From positions 1 to 14,334 of the forward strand of contig CAKQPE010000045.1 of NCBI GenBank assembly GCA_934256695.1: a stretch of DNA of 14,334 nucleotides, given 5' to 3'. Both the position numbers and the translations under genes were made by a program. Every line of letters begins with the position of its first letter. The stretch's first letter is position 1. Shown here in pieces: positions 1 to 5,740 of the stretch. This DNA comes from an uncultured Eubacteriales bacterium (GTDB lineage: Bacteria; Bacillota; Clostridia; Lachnospirales; Anaerotignaceae). The notes below the pieces were generated by a model. The model had not been told where the DNA came from. It did no database searches and saw nothing but the letters and a program-made list of their open reading frames with translations.

Positions 1-76
1 GGGATTCGAACCCACGGTCCCTTTCGGAATCACTGGTTTTCAAGACCAGCTCCTTAAACCACTCGGACACCTCTCC
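1..76 (-). tRNA. tRNA-Ser (anticodon UGA), 3' end cut off by window edge
   Basis: Read on the minus strand, the sequence opens with GGAGAGGTGTCCGAGTGG, a typical class II tRNA-Ser acceptor and D-arm start. An anticodon arm CTGGT-CTTGAAA-ACCAG gives anticodon UGA (serine, UCN codons). A longer variable arm with a TCC/GGGA stem follows, then the T-arm GTGGGTTCGAATCCC. The 3' acceptor strand lies beyond position 1, so about 7 acceptor bases plus the discriminator and CCA are not visible. A near-consensus promoter lies about 65 bp upstream, so the gene is probably transcribed on its own or as the first gene of a tRNA cluster continuing leftwards. Confidence 0.95.
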
Positions 77-140
77 ACATTGTTAATTTTTCCTGTGCTT
101 GTTTTTCTTTGTTTTTGTTTTGCTCTCAAGCACGTGTTAT

Positions 141-169
141 ATATTACTACGTCCGAGCGATAATGTCAA
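141..169 (-). promoter_or_regulatory. Sigma-A promoter for the tRNA-Ser gene
   Basis: On the minus strand a perfect -35 TTGACA (164-169) is separated by exactly 17 bases from a -10 TAATAT (141-146). Transcription should begin near 134, about 58 bases before the tRNA 5' end at 76. Immediately upstream of the -35, on the same strand, lies a series of A-tracts (about 170-232) that could act as an UP element for a stable-RNA promoter. Confidence 0.8.
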
Positions 170-213
170 CACTTTTTTTCAAAAATTTTTCATTTTTTTT
201 ATTTTTTTGTTTT

Positions 214-453
214 TTACTGTTTTTCTGCCCTTTCTTTATTGTCGTTTTTATTGATTTTTCTAAGCTTTGCGGCTATTTTGCCTCCCAACGCCCCACTCTC
301 TTTTGATGTAAGACTTTTCCAGCCCGATGAAATAACTTTATCAAAAAGTCCGATTTCTTTTGCTGTTTCTAATTTAAACTTTTCATATTCCTCTTTCAGT
401 TTTTCTTTCTGCTCTTTTGTAAGGTATTCATTTTTGTATTTATTTTTATACAA
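214..453 (-). CDS. Alpha/beta-type small acid-soluble spore protein (SASP)
   Basis: A small basic protein of 79 residues from the chosen start. The core FKLETAKEIG, followed by a Gly-Trp and a Lys/Arg-rich SxESGALGGKIAAKLRK segment, matches the alpha/beta SASP pattern: a K-x-E-x-A-x-E-x-G block containing the germination-protease site, then a GxxGG helix. These proteins coat and protect spore DNA and are degraded at germination. The start is TTG at 451-453 because a strong AAGGAG lies 9 bases upstream. A longer frame from TTG at 477 is open, but that site has only a weak AAGAAG upstream and would bury the strong ribosome site in the coding region. The N-terminal third is unusually Lys/Glu-rich and looks helical. 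A sigma-G promoter is expected, but I could not find a convincing one. No GC-rich terminator follows; the 3' flank is A-rich on the coding strand. Confidence 0.8.
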   Translation of the reverse strand: MYKNKYKNEYLTKEQKEKLKEEYEKFKLETAKEIGLFDKVISSGWKSLTSKESGALGGKIAAKLRKINKNDNKERAEKQ

Positions 454-518
454 TCCTATCCTCTCCTTTTCAGTCAAAACACATATTTCTTCTTTTATTT
501 ATACTTTTTCTAAAAATG

Positions 519-533
519 ATGAATAATATTCAT
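519..533. promoter_or_regulatory. Perfect palindrome ATGAATA-A-TATTCAT between divergent genes
   Basis: A 15-bp inverted repeat with 7-bp arms sits between the spore protein gene (minus) and the riboswitch promoter (plus), ending 8 bp before the -35 TTGACA. Position and symmetry suit a repressor operator, but no known family consensus is clearly matched and the region is AT-rich, so chance is possible. Each arm also contains TGAATA, which resembles a sigma-G -35, but no matching -10 at 17-18 bp was found. Confidence 0.3.
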
Positions 534-541
534 TAAAATAT

Positions 542-570
542 TTGACATAGGATTATTTTGGTGCTAAGAT
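542..570 (+). promoter_or_regulatory. Sigma-A promoter of the asd-dapA lysine operon
   Basis: A perfect -35 TTGACA (542-547), a 17-base spacer and an extended -10 TGCTAAGAT (TG at 562-563, hexamer 565-570). Transcription should start around 576-578, just before the lysine riboswitch, giving a leader of about 280 nt. Confidence 0.8.
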
Positions 571-579
571 AACACTAAT

Positions 580-752
580 TGAAAGTAGAGGCGCGTTTTC
601 CATCAGTAACTGTTTTTACGCTTTTCCGCAAGCGGGTTTATGATTCAGCAAAAGGGGCGAACGCCGAAGGGAGCGTTTGGCGGTAATCGTTTTCTGGGCA
701 GTAGGTTAACAGCCTTCTGACTGTCATCTTTTAAGATGGAGTGCTACTGAAT
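580..752 (+). ncRNA. Lysine riboswitch (L-box) aptamer
   Basis: The leader contains hallmark L-box segments. The 5' closing strand AGTAG followed by AGGCGCG (584-595) pairs through AGTAG with CTACT at 744-748. A CAGTAACTG block matches the P2 internal-loop region, and GGGGCGAACGCCGAAGG (654-670) matches the P3/P4 junction. TGACTGTCATC and GATGGAGTGCTACT complete the 3' side. This RNA binds free lysine and, in known examples, lowers expression of lysine genes when lysine is plentiful. Context fits exactly: a promoter precedes it, a terminator hairpin follows, then asd and dapA. Assignment is by recognition of conserved blocks, not by a covariance search. Confidence 0.9.
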
Positions 753-801
753 AATATCATTTGATTGGCAGCCCGTGTTGCACCGATATGATTTATTTAG
801 T
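746..801 (+). promoter_or_regulatory. Predicted antiterminator pairing of the lysine riboswitch
   Basis: ACTGAATAATATC (746-758) can pair with TTATTTAGT (793-801) and GATA (785-788), with TGAT (789-792) bulged out and one G-U pair. The 5' partner begins inside the 3' strand of aptamer helix P1 (744-748). The 3' partner is the loop of the terminator hairpin. The two folds therefore exclude each other, as expected for transcription attenuation: lysine stabilises P1 and frees the terminator. Pairing was worked out by eye without energy calculation. Confidence 0.55.
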
Positions 802-820
802 GGTGCATACAGGCTTTTTT
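770..820 (+). terminator. Rho-independent terminator (riboswitch expression platform)
   Basis: AGCCCGTGTTGCACC (770-784) pairs with GGTGCATACAGGCT (802-815) with one mismatch, one bulge and one G-T pair, followed by TTTTT. It sits between the aptamer and the asd ribosome site, so premature termination here would switch off asd and dapA when lysine is bound. Confidence 0.85.
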
Positions 821-857
821 AATGCCCAAATATCAATTTACACAGGAGTGATTAATA

Positions 858-1856
858 ATGAAAAAGATAAATCTCGCTGTTGTTGGTGCAACAGGTATGG
901 TAGGAAGAACATTCTTAAAGGTTCTTGAAGAAAAACAGCTTCCTATCGAAAATTTTTATGTTATGGCATCTGCCCGTTCAGCAGGCAGCACACTTACATT
1001 TAACGGTAAGGATTATGTTGTTGAGGAGCTTACAGAACATTCCTTCGACAAACCTATTGACATAGCCCTTTTCTCCGCAGGCGGAAGCACAAGCGAAAAA
1101 TTTGCTCCTATTGCAGCTGCACACGGCTGTATAGTAGTAGATAACTCCGCTCAGTGGAGATATGACCCTAAGGTTCCTCTTGTTGTACCTGAGGTTAATC
1201 CGGAAGACATCGAATGGAACAACGGTATTATAGCTAACCCTAACTGCTCAACTATTCAGGCTATGCTTCCTTTAAAAGCTCTTGATGACAAATACACAAT
1301 CAAGAGAGTTATCTATTCTACATATCAGGCAGTTTCCGGCGGTGGTCTCGGCGGCTGGAAGGATCTTGAAAATACAATGAAGGGCGAAGCTCCTAAAAAA
1401 TGGCCTCACCCTATTTACAACAACTGCCTTCCTCACATAGACGTTTTCCTTGAAAACGATTATACTAAGGAAGAAATGAAAATGATCTGGGAAACAAGAA
1501 AAATTCTTCATCACCCTGACATGAAGGTTACAGCTACTACAGTACGTGTTCCTGTTTTCAACAGCCACAGTGAATCAATTAATGTAGAGTTCGAAAAACC
1601 TTTCGATATTGCAGATGTTAAGAAGGCTCTTGCAGACTTCCCTGGTATCATTGTTGAAGACGATCCTGCAAACAACGTATATCCTCTTGCTACAGAGGCA
1701 ACAGGACATGACGAAGTATTCGTAGGCCGTATCCGTCGTGACGAAAGCGTTGAAAACGGACTTAATATGTGGGTTGTAGCCGACAATATAAGAAAAGGTG
1801 CCGCTTCTAACGCAGTTCAGATTGCAGAGCTTCTTATTAAATCAATGGATAAATAA
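858..1856 (+). CDS. asd: Aspartate-semialdehyde dehydrogenase
   Basis: 332 residues, the usual bacterial length. It reduces aspartyl-4-phosphate to aspartate-4-semialdehyde with NADPH, the branch-point step for lysine/diaminopimelate, threonine and methionine. Visible marks are the nucleotide-binding loop GATGMVG (residues 10-16), the catalytic cysteine in NPNCSTIQ (Cys130), Gln157 in TYQAVSGGG, and the Arg-to-His segment RVPVFNSHSE with the acid-base His237. The usual GHSE is NSHSE here, a mild departure. The ATG at 858 is preceded by AGGAG (844-848). It is the first gene after the lysine riboswitch, with dapA 51 bp downstream, so it should be repressed by lysine. Enzyme identity is secure; cofactor use is assumed from the family. 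Confidence 0.97.
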   Translation: MKKINLAVVGATGMVGRTFLKVLEEKQLPIENFYVMASARSAGSTLTFNGKDYVVEELTEHSFDKPIDIALFSAGGSTSEKFAPIAAAHGCIVVDNSAQWRYDPKVPLVVPEVNPEDIEWNNGIIANPNCSTIQAMLPLKALDDKYTIKRVIYSTYQAVSGGGLGGWKDLENTMKGEAPKKWPHPIYNNCLPHIDVFLENDYTKEEMKMIWETRKILHHPDMKVTATTVRVPVFNSHSESINVEFEKPFDIADVKKALADFPGIIVEDDPANNVYPLATEATGHDEVFVGRIRRDESVENGLNMWVVADNIRKGAASNAVQIAELLIKSMDK

Positions 1857-1907
1857 TTTAATTATTTAAATAAAAACTATACATATCTCAATGAGGAGGA
1901 ACTTATA

Positions 1908-2783
1908 ATGTCTATTTTTACAGGTTCAGCAGTAGCTATTATTACACCTTTTAATGCAGATGGTTCAATCAACTATGATGCATTCAAAAACATGGTAGAA
2001 ACACAGATTGCAGCAGGAACAAGTGCTATAGCAGTTGCCTGCACAACAGGTGAAGCATCAACTATTGATGATGCAGAACAGATTAAGCTTATCAAATATT
2101 GTGTTGATATAGTAAACAAGAGAGTTCCTGTTATTGCAGGTGCCGGCAGCAACGATACAGCCCATGCCGTAGAGCTTTCAAAGCAGGCTGAAGCAGCAGG
2201 TGCAGACGCTCTCCTTGTTGTTACACCTTACTACAACAAGTGTACACAGAAAGGTCTTATCAAACATTACACAACAATCGCAGAAAGCGTAAATATTCCT
2301 ATTATCGTTTACAGCGTTGCAGGACGTACAGGCGTAAATATCGCAGCTTCTACAGTTTACGAACTTGCTAAGGTTAAAAACATCGTTGCTATCAAAGAAG
2401 CAAGCGGTGACCTTTCCCAGATTGCTAAAATCGCTGCTAACTGTGACATCGACATTTACTCAGGCAACGATGACCAGACACTTCCTATCCTTTCACTCGG
2501 CGGTATCGGTGTTATCTCCGTTCTTGCCAACGTAATGCCTAAGGAAGTTGCTGATATGTGTGCAAAATTCTTTGCAAACGACGTTGCAGGTGCTCGTGAA
2601 ATATTCCTCAGCACACTTAACCTTGCAAATGCACTCTTTATCGAAACAAACCCAATCCCTGTTAAGACAGCTTGCAACCTTATGGGCATGAACGCAGGTA
2701 TCCTTAAAGCTCCTTTATACGATATGGAGCCTGCTAACCTTGAAGTTCTCAAGGCTGAGCTTGCTAAACACAACCTTATCTGA
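1908..2783 (+). CDS. dapA: 4-hydroxy-tetrahydrodipicolinate synthase
   Basis: 291 residues, normal for the family. It condenses pyruvate with aspartate semialdehyde, the committed step to diaminopimelate and lysine. Visible are the Thr pair in ACTTGEAST (residues 46-47), PYYNK (107-111), the tyrosine in VYSVAGRTG (Tyr135, Arg140), and the Schiff-base lysine in AIKEASGD (Lys163). The tyrosine segment usually reads YNVPxRTG; the Asn-to-Ser and Pro-to-Ala changes are noted but leave Tyr and Arg intact. The start at 1908 has a strong GAGGAGG at 1893-1899. It is co-transcribed with asd and ends in front of a hairpin terminator that separates it from dapB. Confidence 0.97.
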   Translation: MSIFTGSAVAIITPFNADGSINYDAFKNMVETQIAAGTSAIAVACTTGEASTIDDAEQIKLIKYCVDIVNKRVPVIAGAGSNDTAHAVELSKQAEAAGADALLVVTPYYNKCTQKGLIKHYTTIAESVNIPIIVYSVAGRTGVNIAASTVYELAKVKNIVAIKEASGDLSQIAKIAANCDIDIYSGNDDQTLPILSLGGIGVISVLANVMPKEVADMCAKFFANDVAGAREIFLSTLNLANALFIETNPIPVKTACNLMGMNAGILKAPLYDMEPANLEVLKAELAKHNLI

Positions 2784-2832
2784 TATAAAAAATAAATACA
2801 GCCGATTTTTACGGTTGGCTTAGACAATTTGA

Positions 2833-2865
2833 CGGCACAGGATTTATTTTTACTGTGCCGTTTTT
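2833..2865 (+). terminator. Rho-independent terminator between dapA and dapB
   Basis: CGGCACAG (2833-2840) and CTGTGCCG (2853-2860) form a perfect 8-bp GC-rich stem followed by TTTTT. A weaker hairpin, AGCCGA/TTGGCT at 2800-2820, lies just upstream. Together they suggest that most transcripts from the riboswitch promoter end after dapA and that dapB is reached by read-through or its own start. A weak candidate dapB promoter, TTTACT (2849-2854), 17 bases, TATACT (2872-2877), overlaps the terminator. Confidence 0.75.
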
Positions 2866-2901
2866 GTTCACTATACTAAAATTAAGAAAGAGGTATTTTT
2901 T

Positions 2902-3657
2902 ATGATAAATGTTATTATCCACGGCTGCGGCGGCAGAATGGGAAGATTTGTAGAAAGCGTAGTAAACGAAACAGAAGGCTGTCAGGTTGCTGCCGGCATT
3001 GACCCAAGAGGTCTTGAAGGTGTTAACTACCCTGTTTTCACAAATATTGATGACTGCAACGTCAAAGGCGATGTTATAATCGACTTTTCAAATGCAGTTG
3101 CCGTACCTGCCCTTCTTGAATACTGCAAAAAGACAGCTACACCTGTAGTTTTATGCACAACAGGTCTTTCAGATGAAGTTCTTGCTCAGGTACAGGAAAC
3201 ATCTAAATCCGTTGCCGTTCTTAAATCGGCAAATATGTCTGTAGGTGTAAACCTTATTATGAACCTTGTTAAAAAAGCCGCTGCCGAGCTTTTCGACATC
3301 GGCTTTGATATTGAAATCCTTGAAAAGCACCACAACCAGAAACTTGACGCACCAAGCGGTACAGCCATTGCCATTGCAGACTCTATAAACGAAGCCCTTG
3401 ACGGAAAGCTTCACTATGTATATGACCGTTCACAGGTTAGAGAAAAACGTACACACGACCAGCTTGGAATCAGTGCTATAAGAGGCGGCACAATCGTAGG
3501 CGAGCATGACGTAATTTTCGCAGGCAAAGACGAAATAATCACTCTTAACCACACAGCCATGAGCAAAGAAATATTTGCCGTAGGTGCTGTTAAGGCTGCC
3601 AAATTCCTTGCAGGCAAACCGGCAGGCTTCTACACAATGAAGGAAGTTCTTGAGTAA
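2902..3657 (+). CDS. dapB: 4-hydroxy-tetrahydrodipicolinate reductase
   Basis: 251 residues, typical. It reduces the DapA product to tetrahydrodipicolinate with NAD(P)H, the next step towards diaminopimelate for peptidoglycan and lysine. Visible are the Rossmann loop HGCGGRMGR (residues 7-15), DFS at 61-63, CTTG at 85-88, and the family signature EKHHNQKLDAPSGTA (141-155) with catalytic His143/His144 and Lys147. The start ATG follows AAAGAGG. Pathway order asd-dapA-dapB is kept, but the terminator upstream suggests partly independent expression. The stop codon is only about 14 bp before repeat R1 copy 1, which supplies its terminator. Confidence 0.97.
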   Translation: MINVIIHGCGGRMGRFVESVVNETEGCQVAAGIDPRGLEGVNYPVFTNIDDCNVKGDVIIDFSNAVAVPALLEYCKKTATPVVLCTTGLSDEVLAQVQETSKSVAVLKSANMSVGVNLIMNLVKKAAAELFDIGFDIEILEKHHNQKLDAPSGTAIAIADSINEALDGKLHYVYDRSQVREKRTHDQLGISAIRGGTIVGEHDVIFAGKDEIITLNHTAMSKEIFAVGAVKAAKFLAGKPAGFYTMKEVLE

Positions 3658-3667
3658 ATAAGACAAA

Positions 3668-3766
3668 GACCTTGGGGCTTTGCCCCAACACCCCACAAGC
3701 CTTTGAAAAGGCTTGACCTAAACTTTTATCAAAAAGAAGTATGCAAAATACGCATACTTCTTTTTT
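3668..3766 (+). repeat. R1 repeat, copy 1 (three-hairpin element) downstream of dapB
   Basis: Three successive inverted repeats: TTGGGGC/GCCCCAA (3672-3678, 3682-3688), then CAAGCCTT/AAGGCTTG (within 3696-3715), then the spacer ACCTAAACTTTTAT, then a 14-bp stem AAAAAGAAGTATGC/GCATACTTCTTTTT (3731-3765). The same architecture recurs at 3965-4064 and 5860-5950. The first hairpin and spacer are conserved in sequence, whereas the other two are conserved mainly in pairing. It is followed after about 20 bp by repeat R2 in the same arrangement seen at 5741-5950. Confidence 0.85.
3731..3766 (+). terminator. dapB terminator (last hairpin of R1 copy 1)
   Basis: A 14-bp perfect stem AAAAAGAAGTATGC/GCATACTTCTTTTT with a 7-base loop, ending in a T run. 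A-rich on the left and T-rich on the right, so it could stop transcription from either strand. It lies 74 bp after the dapB stop. Confidence 0.75.
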
Positions 3767-3787
3767 GTTAAACATAAAACTTGCCGT

Positions 3788-3894
3788 TAATAGCCGTCCC
3801 TGAAAGGGAAGGTGGCAAACCGTAGGTTTGACGGAAGGGTTTTAAAGCCTTCTCCCCAGGAGAAGGTGGCACAGCGTAGCTGTGACGGATGAGG
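3788..3894 (+). repeat. R2 repeat, copy 1 (two tandem hairpin subunits)
   Basis: Two related subunits in tandem. The first (about 3796-3839) has a CCCT/AGGG hairpin, AAGGTGGC, a small AAACCGTAGGTTT hairpin and GACGGAAGGG. The second (about 3848-3894) has a CTTCTCC/GGAGAAG hairpin, AGGTGGC, an ACAGCGTAGCTGT hairpin and GACGGATGAGG. The shared frame, hairpin - AAGGTGGC - hairpin - GACGGA, shows a common origin. A shorter copy lies inverted at 5741-5836. No open frame or transposase is present. It resembles short intergenic repeats common in gut Clostridia (from memory, unverified). Confidence 0.8.
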
Positions 3895-3898
3895 TGCA

Positions 3899-3940
3899 AT
3901 ATCCGTCCCTTCTGGACACCTTCCCAAAAGGGACGGTTTT
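3899..3940 (-). repeat. Inverted R2-like subunit closing the R2 region
   Basis: Read on the minus strand, this stretch gives a CCCTTTTGGG hairpin, AAGGTGTC and GGGACGGAT, a degenerate R2 subunit pointing the opposite way. Its AGGGACGG (3929-3936) is the inverse of CCGTCCCT at 3794-3801. The whole 3794-3936 block is thus bounded by an 8-bp inverted repeat, a miniature-transposon-like shape. No target-site duplication was evident. Confidence 0.5.
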
Positions 3941-3964
3941 AAAAACTAACATTTTAACCCACAC

Positions 3965-4064
3965 AAAAATCCCATTCAAAATATTTGAATGGGATTTTAT
4001 TAAAAGTTTTACTCAATTTTTTACAAAAAATTGTGGGGGTATTGGGGCAAAGCCCCAAGGTATT
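3965..4064 (-). repeat. R1 repeat, copy 2 (solo), downstream of glgA
   Basis: Inverted relative to copy 1. On the minus strand it runs: TTGGGGC/GCCCCAA hairpin (4042-4058), CAATTTTTT/AAAAAATTG hairpin (4014-4033), spacer GAGTAAAACTTTTAAT, then a 15-bp stem AAAATCCCATTCAAA/TTTGAATGGGATTTT (3966-3998). It begins 6 bp after the glgA stop codon and has no adjoining R2 in the composite order seen in the other two copies. Confidence 0.85.
3966..3998 (-). terminator. glgA terminator (last hairpin of R1 copy 2)
   Basis: A perfect 15-bp stem AAAATCCCATTCAAA/TTTGAATGGGATTTT with a 3-base loop, followed on the minus strand by TTTTT. It lies about 70 bp after the glgA stop and is the first strong terminator reached by glgA transcription. 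Confidence 0.7.
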
Positions 4065-4069
4065 AGGTT

Positions 4070-5506
4070 TTAATATTCTTTTATAATCTTTTCGTATAAC
4101 TCAATATACTTGTCAGCCGATGACTCCCATGAGAAATTGCAATTCATGGCATTTTTAACCACGTTAAGCCACTCGTCACTGTGATATACTTTCAATGCCT
4201 CGTCCAAAGCCCACATAAGCCCGTCTGCCGTATAGTGTTCAAAAACAAAACCGTTGCCCTCTTTTGTTTCACTGTTGTAGTGCATTACCGTGTCGGAAAG
4301 CCCGCCTGTTTTTCTTACCACAGGTATTGTTCCGTATCTTAAAGCAAACATCTGTCCCAGTCCGCATGGCTCAAAAAGCGACGGCATAAGGAATATATCA
4401 CTTGACGCATATATCCTCTGTGCAAGAGTATCGTCAAACTTAATAATAGAGCATACTTTTCCCTTATGATTGTTTTCCAATGAACGGAAGAAGTCCTCCA
4501 GTCTCTTTTCCCCTGTTCCCAGAAGAACAAACTGCACATCTCTGTTGAGCATTTCTTCCGCAACCCATGCAACAAGGTCAAGACCTTTCTGCTCCGCAAG
4601 TCGGGATATAATCCCCACCATAGGCACATCTCTTATTTCAAGACCAAGCTGTTTTTGAAGCTCTGTTTTATTGAACTTTTTCTTTTCTATTGAACTAATA
4701 TCGTAATTTACGGCTATCCTTTTATCCGTTTTCGGATTATTCTTTTCGTAGTCAATGCCGTTTAATATTCCGAACAGCCTATCCTGTCTAAGTCTCATAA
4801 TGCCGTCAAGACCGTATCCGTATTGGAAAGTCTTTATTTCCTCGGCATATGTTTTGCTTACGGTGCTTACCGCATCTGCATACATAAGTCCGGATTTCAT
4901 AAAGCTTATCTGTCCGTAAAACTCCATGTTGTTGTAGCAGTAATCCGGTATTTCAAGCATCTCCATAGTCTCTCTCGGAAATGTTCCCTGATACTGTAGG
5001 TTATGAATAGTATAAAGAGTTTTTATATTCTTGTATGCGGTAAATTTGCCGTATACCTCTTTAAGCAGAATACATATAGGCCCTGTCTGCCAGTCATTGC
5101 AGTGTATAACATCAGGGAAAAAATCTATAAACGGCAGCATTTCCAATACAGCACGGCAAAAAAATGAAAATCTCTCGTTATCATCACCGTAACCATATAA
5201 ATTATCTCTGCCGAAATAATAATCGTTTTCTATAAAATAAGTCTTTACCTCGCCGTTTTTAAGCAGAACACCTGCCGGCTGTTTACGCCATGAAAGATGT
5301 GTTTCAAAACTGCCGAGATAATCGACACCTATAAAGTGTTCGTTTTTTATACTTCTGTATTTAGGCAATACCACCCTTACGTCTGCACCCTTTTGTGCCA
5401 AAACCTTAGGCAGCGAACCTATCACATCTCCAAGTCCTCCTGTTTTAGCAAAAGGTGCTCCCTCAGCCGATACGACAAGAACTTTAAGAGGCTTTGTCTT
5501 TTCCAT
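4070..5506 (-). CDS. glgA: Glycogen synthase (ADP-glucose type, GT5)
   Basis: 478 residues from the chosen start, the normal GlgA length. It transfers glucose from ADP-glucose to the non-reducing end of an alpha-1,4-glucan in the cytoplasm. The N-terminal KTGGLGDV (residues 21-28) is the ADP-glucose loop. HCNDWQTG (135-142) and YTIHNLQYQG (165-174) follow the GT5 pattern, and the C-terminal EPCGLGQMFALRYG...KTGGLSDTV block (379-407) carries the retaining GT-B glutamate motif. The family's usual Trp in GIDxxxW is Asn here (GIDYEKNN, 250-257). Start: ATG at 5504-5506 has GGAGG 8 bases upstream; an upstream TTG at 5521 overlaps that ribosome site and is rejected. It appears monocistronic with its own promoter; no glgC, glgD or glgB is in the window. 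Confidence 0.95.
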   Translation of the reverse strand: MEKTKPLKVLVVSAEGAPFAKTGGLGDVIGSLPKVLAQKGADVRVVLPKYRSIKNEHFIGVDYLGSFETHLSWRKQPAGVLLKNGEVKTYFIENDYYFGRDNLYGYGDDNERFSFFCRAVLEMLPFIDFFPDVIHCNDWQTGPICILLKEVYGKFTAYKNIKTLYTIHNLQYQGTFPRETMEMLEIPDYCYNNMEFYGQISFMKSGLMYADAVSTVSKTYAEEIKTFQYGYGLDGIMRLRQDRLFGILNGIDYEKNNPKTDKRIAVNYDISSIEKKKFNKTELQKQLGLEIRDVPMVGIISRLAEQKGLDLVAWVAEEMLNRDVQFVLLGTGEKRLEDFFRSLENNHKGKVCSIIKFDDTLAQRIYASSDIFLMPSLFEPCGLGQMFALRYGTIPVVRKTGGLSDTVMHYNSETKEGNGFVFEHYTADGLMWALDEALKVYHSDEWLNVVKNAMNCNFSWESSADKYIELYEKIIKEY

Positions 5507-5547
5507 AATCCAAACCTCCAATCTGAATTAACAAATCCGTTACAGTA

Positions 5548-5576
5548 ATTTTACTATGAATATTCTTTGTTTTCAA
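5548..5576 (-). promoter_or_regulatory. Sigma-A promoter of glgA
   Basis: On the minus strand -35 TTGAAA (5571-5576), a 17-base spacer and -10 TAAAAT (5548-5553). Transcription should start about 35 bases before the ATG at 5506. A palindrome abuts the upstream side of the -35. Confidence 0.75.
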
Positions 5577-5581
5577 GTAAT

Positions 5582-5597
5582 AAGGTAAAAATACCTT
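5582..5597. promoter_or_regulatory. Palindrome AAGGTA-AAAA-TACCTT upstream of the glgA promoter
   Basis: A perfect 6-bp-arm inverted repeat with a 4-base centre, starting 6 bp upstream of the glgA -35. Its position suits an activator or repressor site. No specific regulator is recognised and no second copy was noticed. Confidence 0.3.
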
Positions 5598-5740
5598 TGT
5601 GATTTCACCCACACACTTCACAGACTTTTATCAAAATACAATTTTATTTCATTTTTGTAAATCCATTTTTACTGCTTTTTGACATCCCTAAAAGTGAATG
5701 TGTTACATAAATAACAGATGAATAAAAACATTGTAAAAAT
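5598..5740. other. AT-rich gap with no recognised gene
   Basis: Between the glgA promoter region and repeat R2 copy 2 there is no credible open frame. A TTGACA occurs on the plus strand at 5679-5684, but the best following -10 options (TTACAT, TACATA) are poor or 18-19 bases away, so a promoter here is doubtful. Nothing else was seen. Confidence 0.5.

Noticed and set aside
239..526. Plus-strand 95-codon frame opposite the spore protein gene
   Set aside because: Phe/Ser-rich antisense shadow of the SASP gene with no ribosome site; the minus-strand frame has clear SASP motifs.
500..532. Sigma-G promoter (TGAATA on the minus strand) for the spore protein
   Set aside because: The TGAATA belongs to a palindrome, and no CATACTA-like -10 lies at 17-18 bases; the nearest AT-rich block is over 20 bases away.
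3788..3940. CRISPR-like appearance of short spaced repeats
   Set aside because: Subunits are hairpins with related, not unique, intervening sequence; no constant direct repeat plus unique spacers and no cas genes.
3882..4073. Plus-strand open frame of 63 codons between dapB and glgA
   Set aside because: It runs through the R2 subunits, the inverted R2 piece and R1 copy 2, has no ribosome site and no recognisable protein features.
5507..5521. Upstream TTG start for glgA adding five residues
   Set aside because: It would overlap the GGAGG ribosome site that is correctly spaced for the ATG at 5506.
5679..5709. Plus-strand promoter with perfect TTGACA between glgA and pepF
   Set aside because: No acceptable -10 at 16-18 bases, and transcripts would have to pass R2 and R1 copy 3 before pepF; the extended -10 at 5996-6004 fits better.
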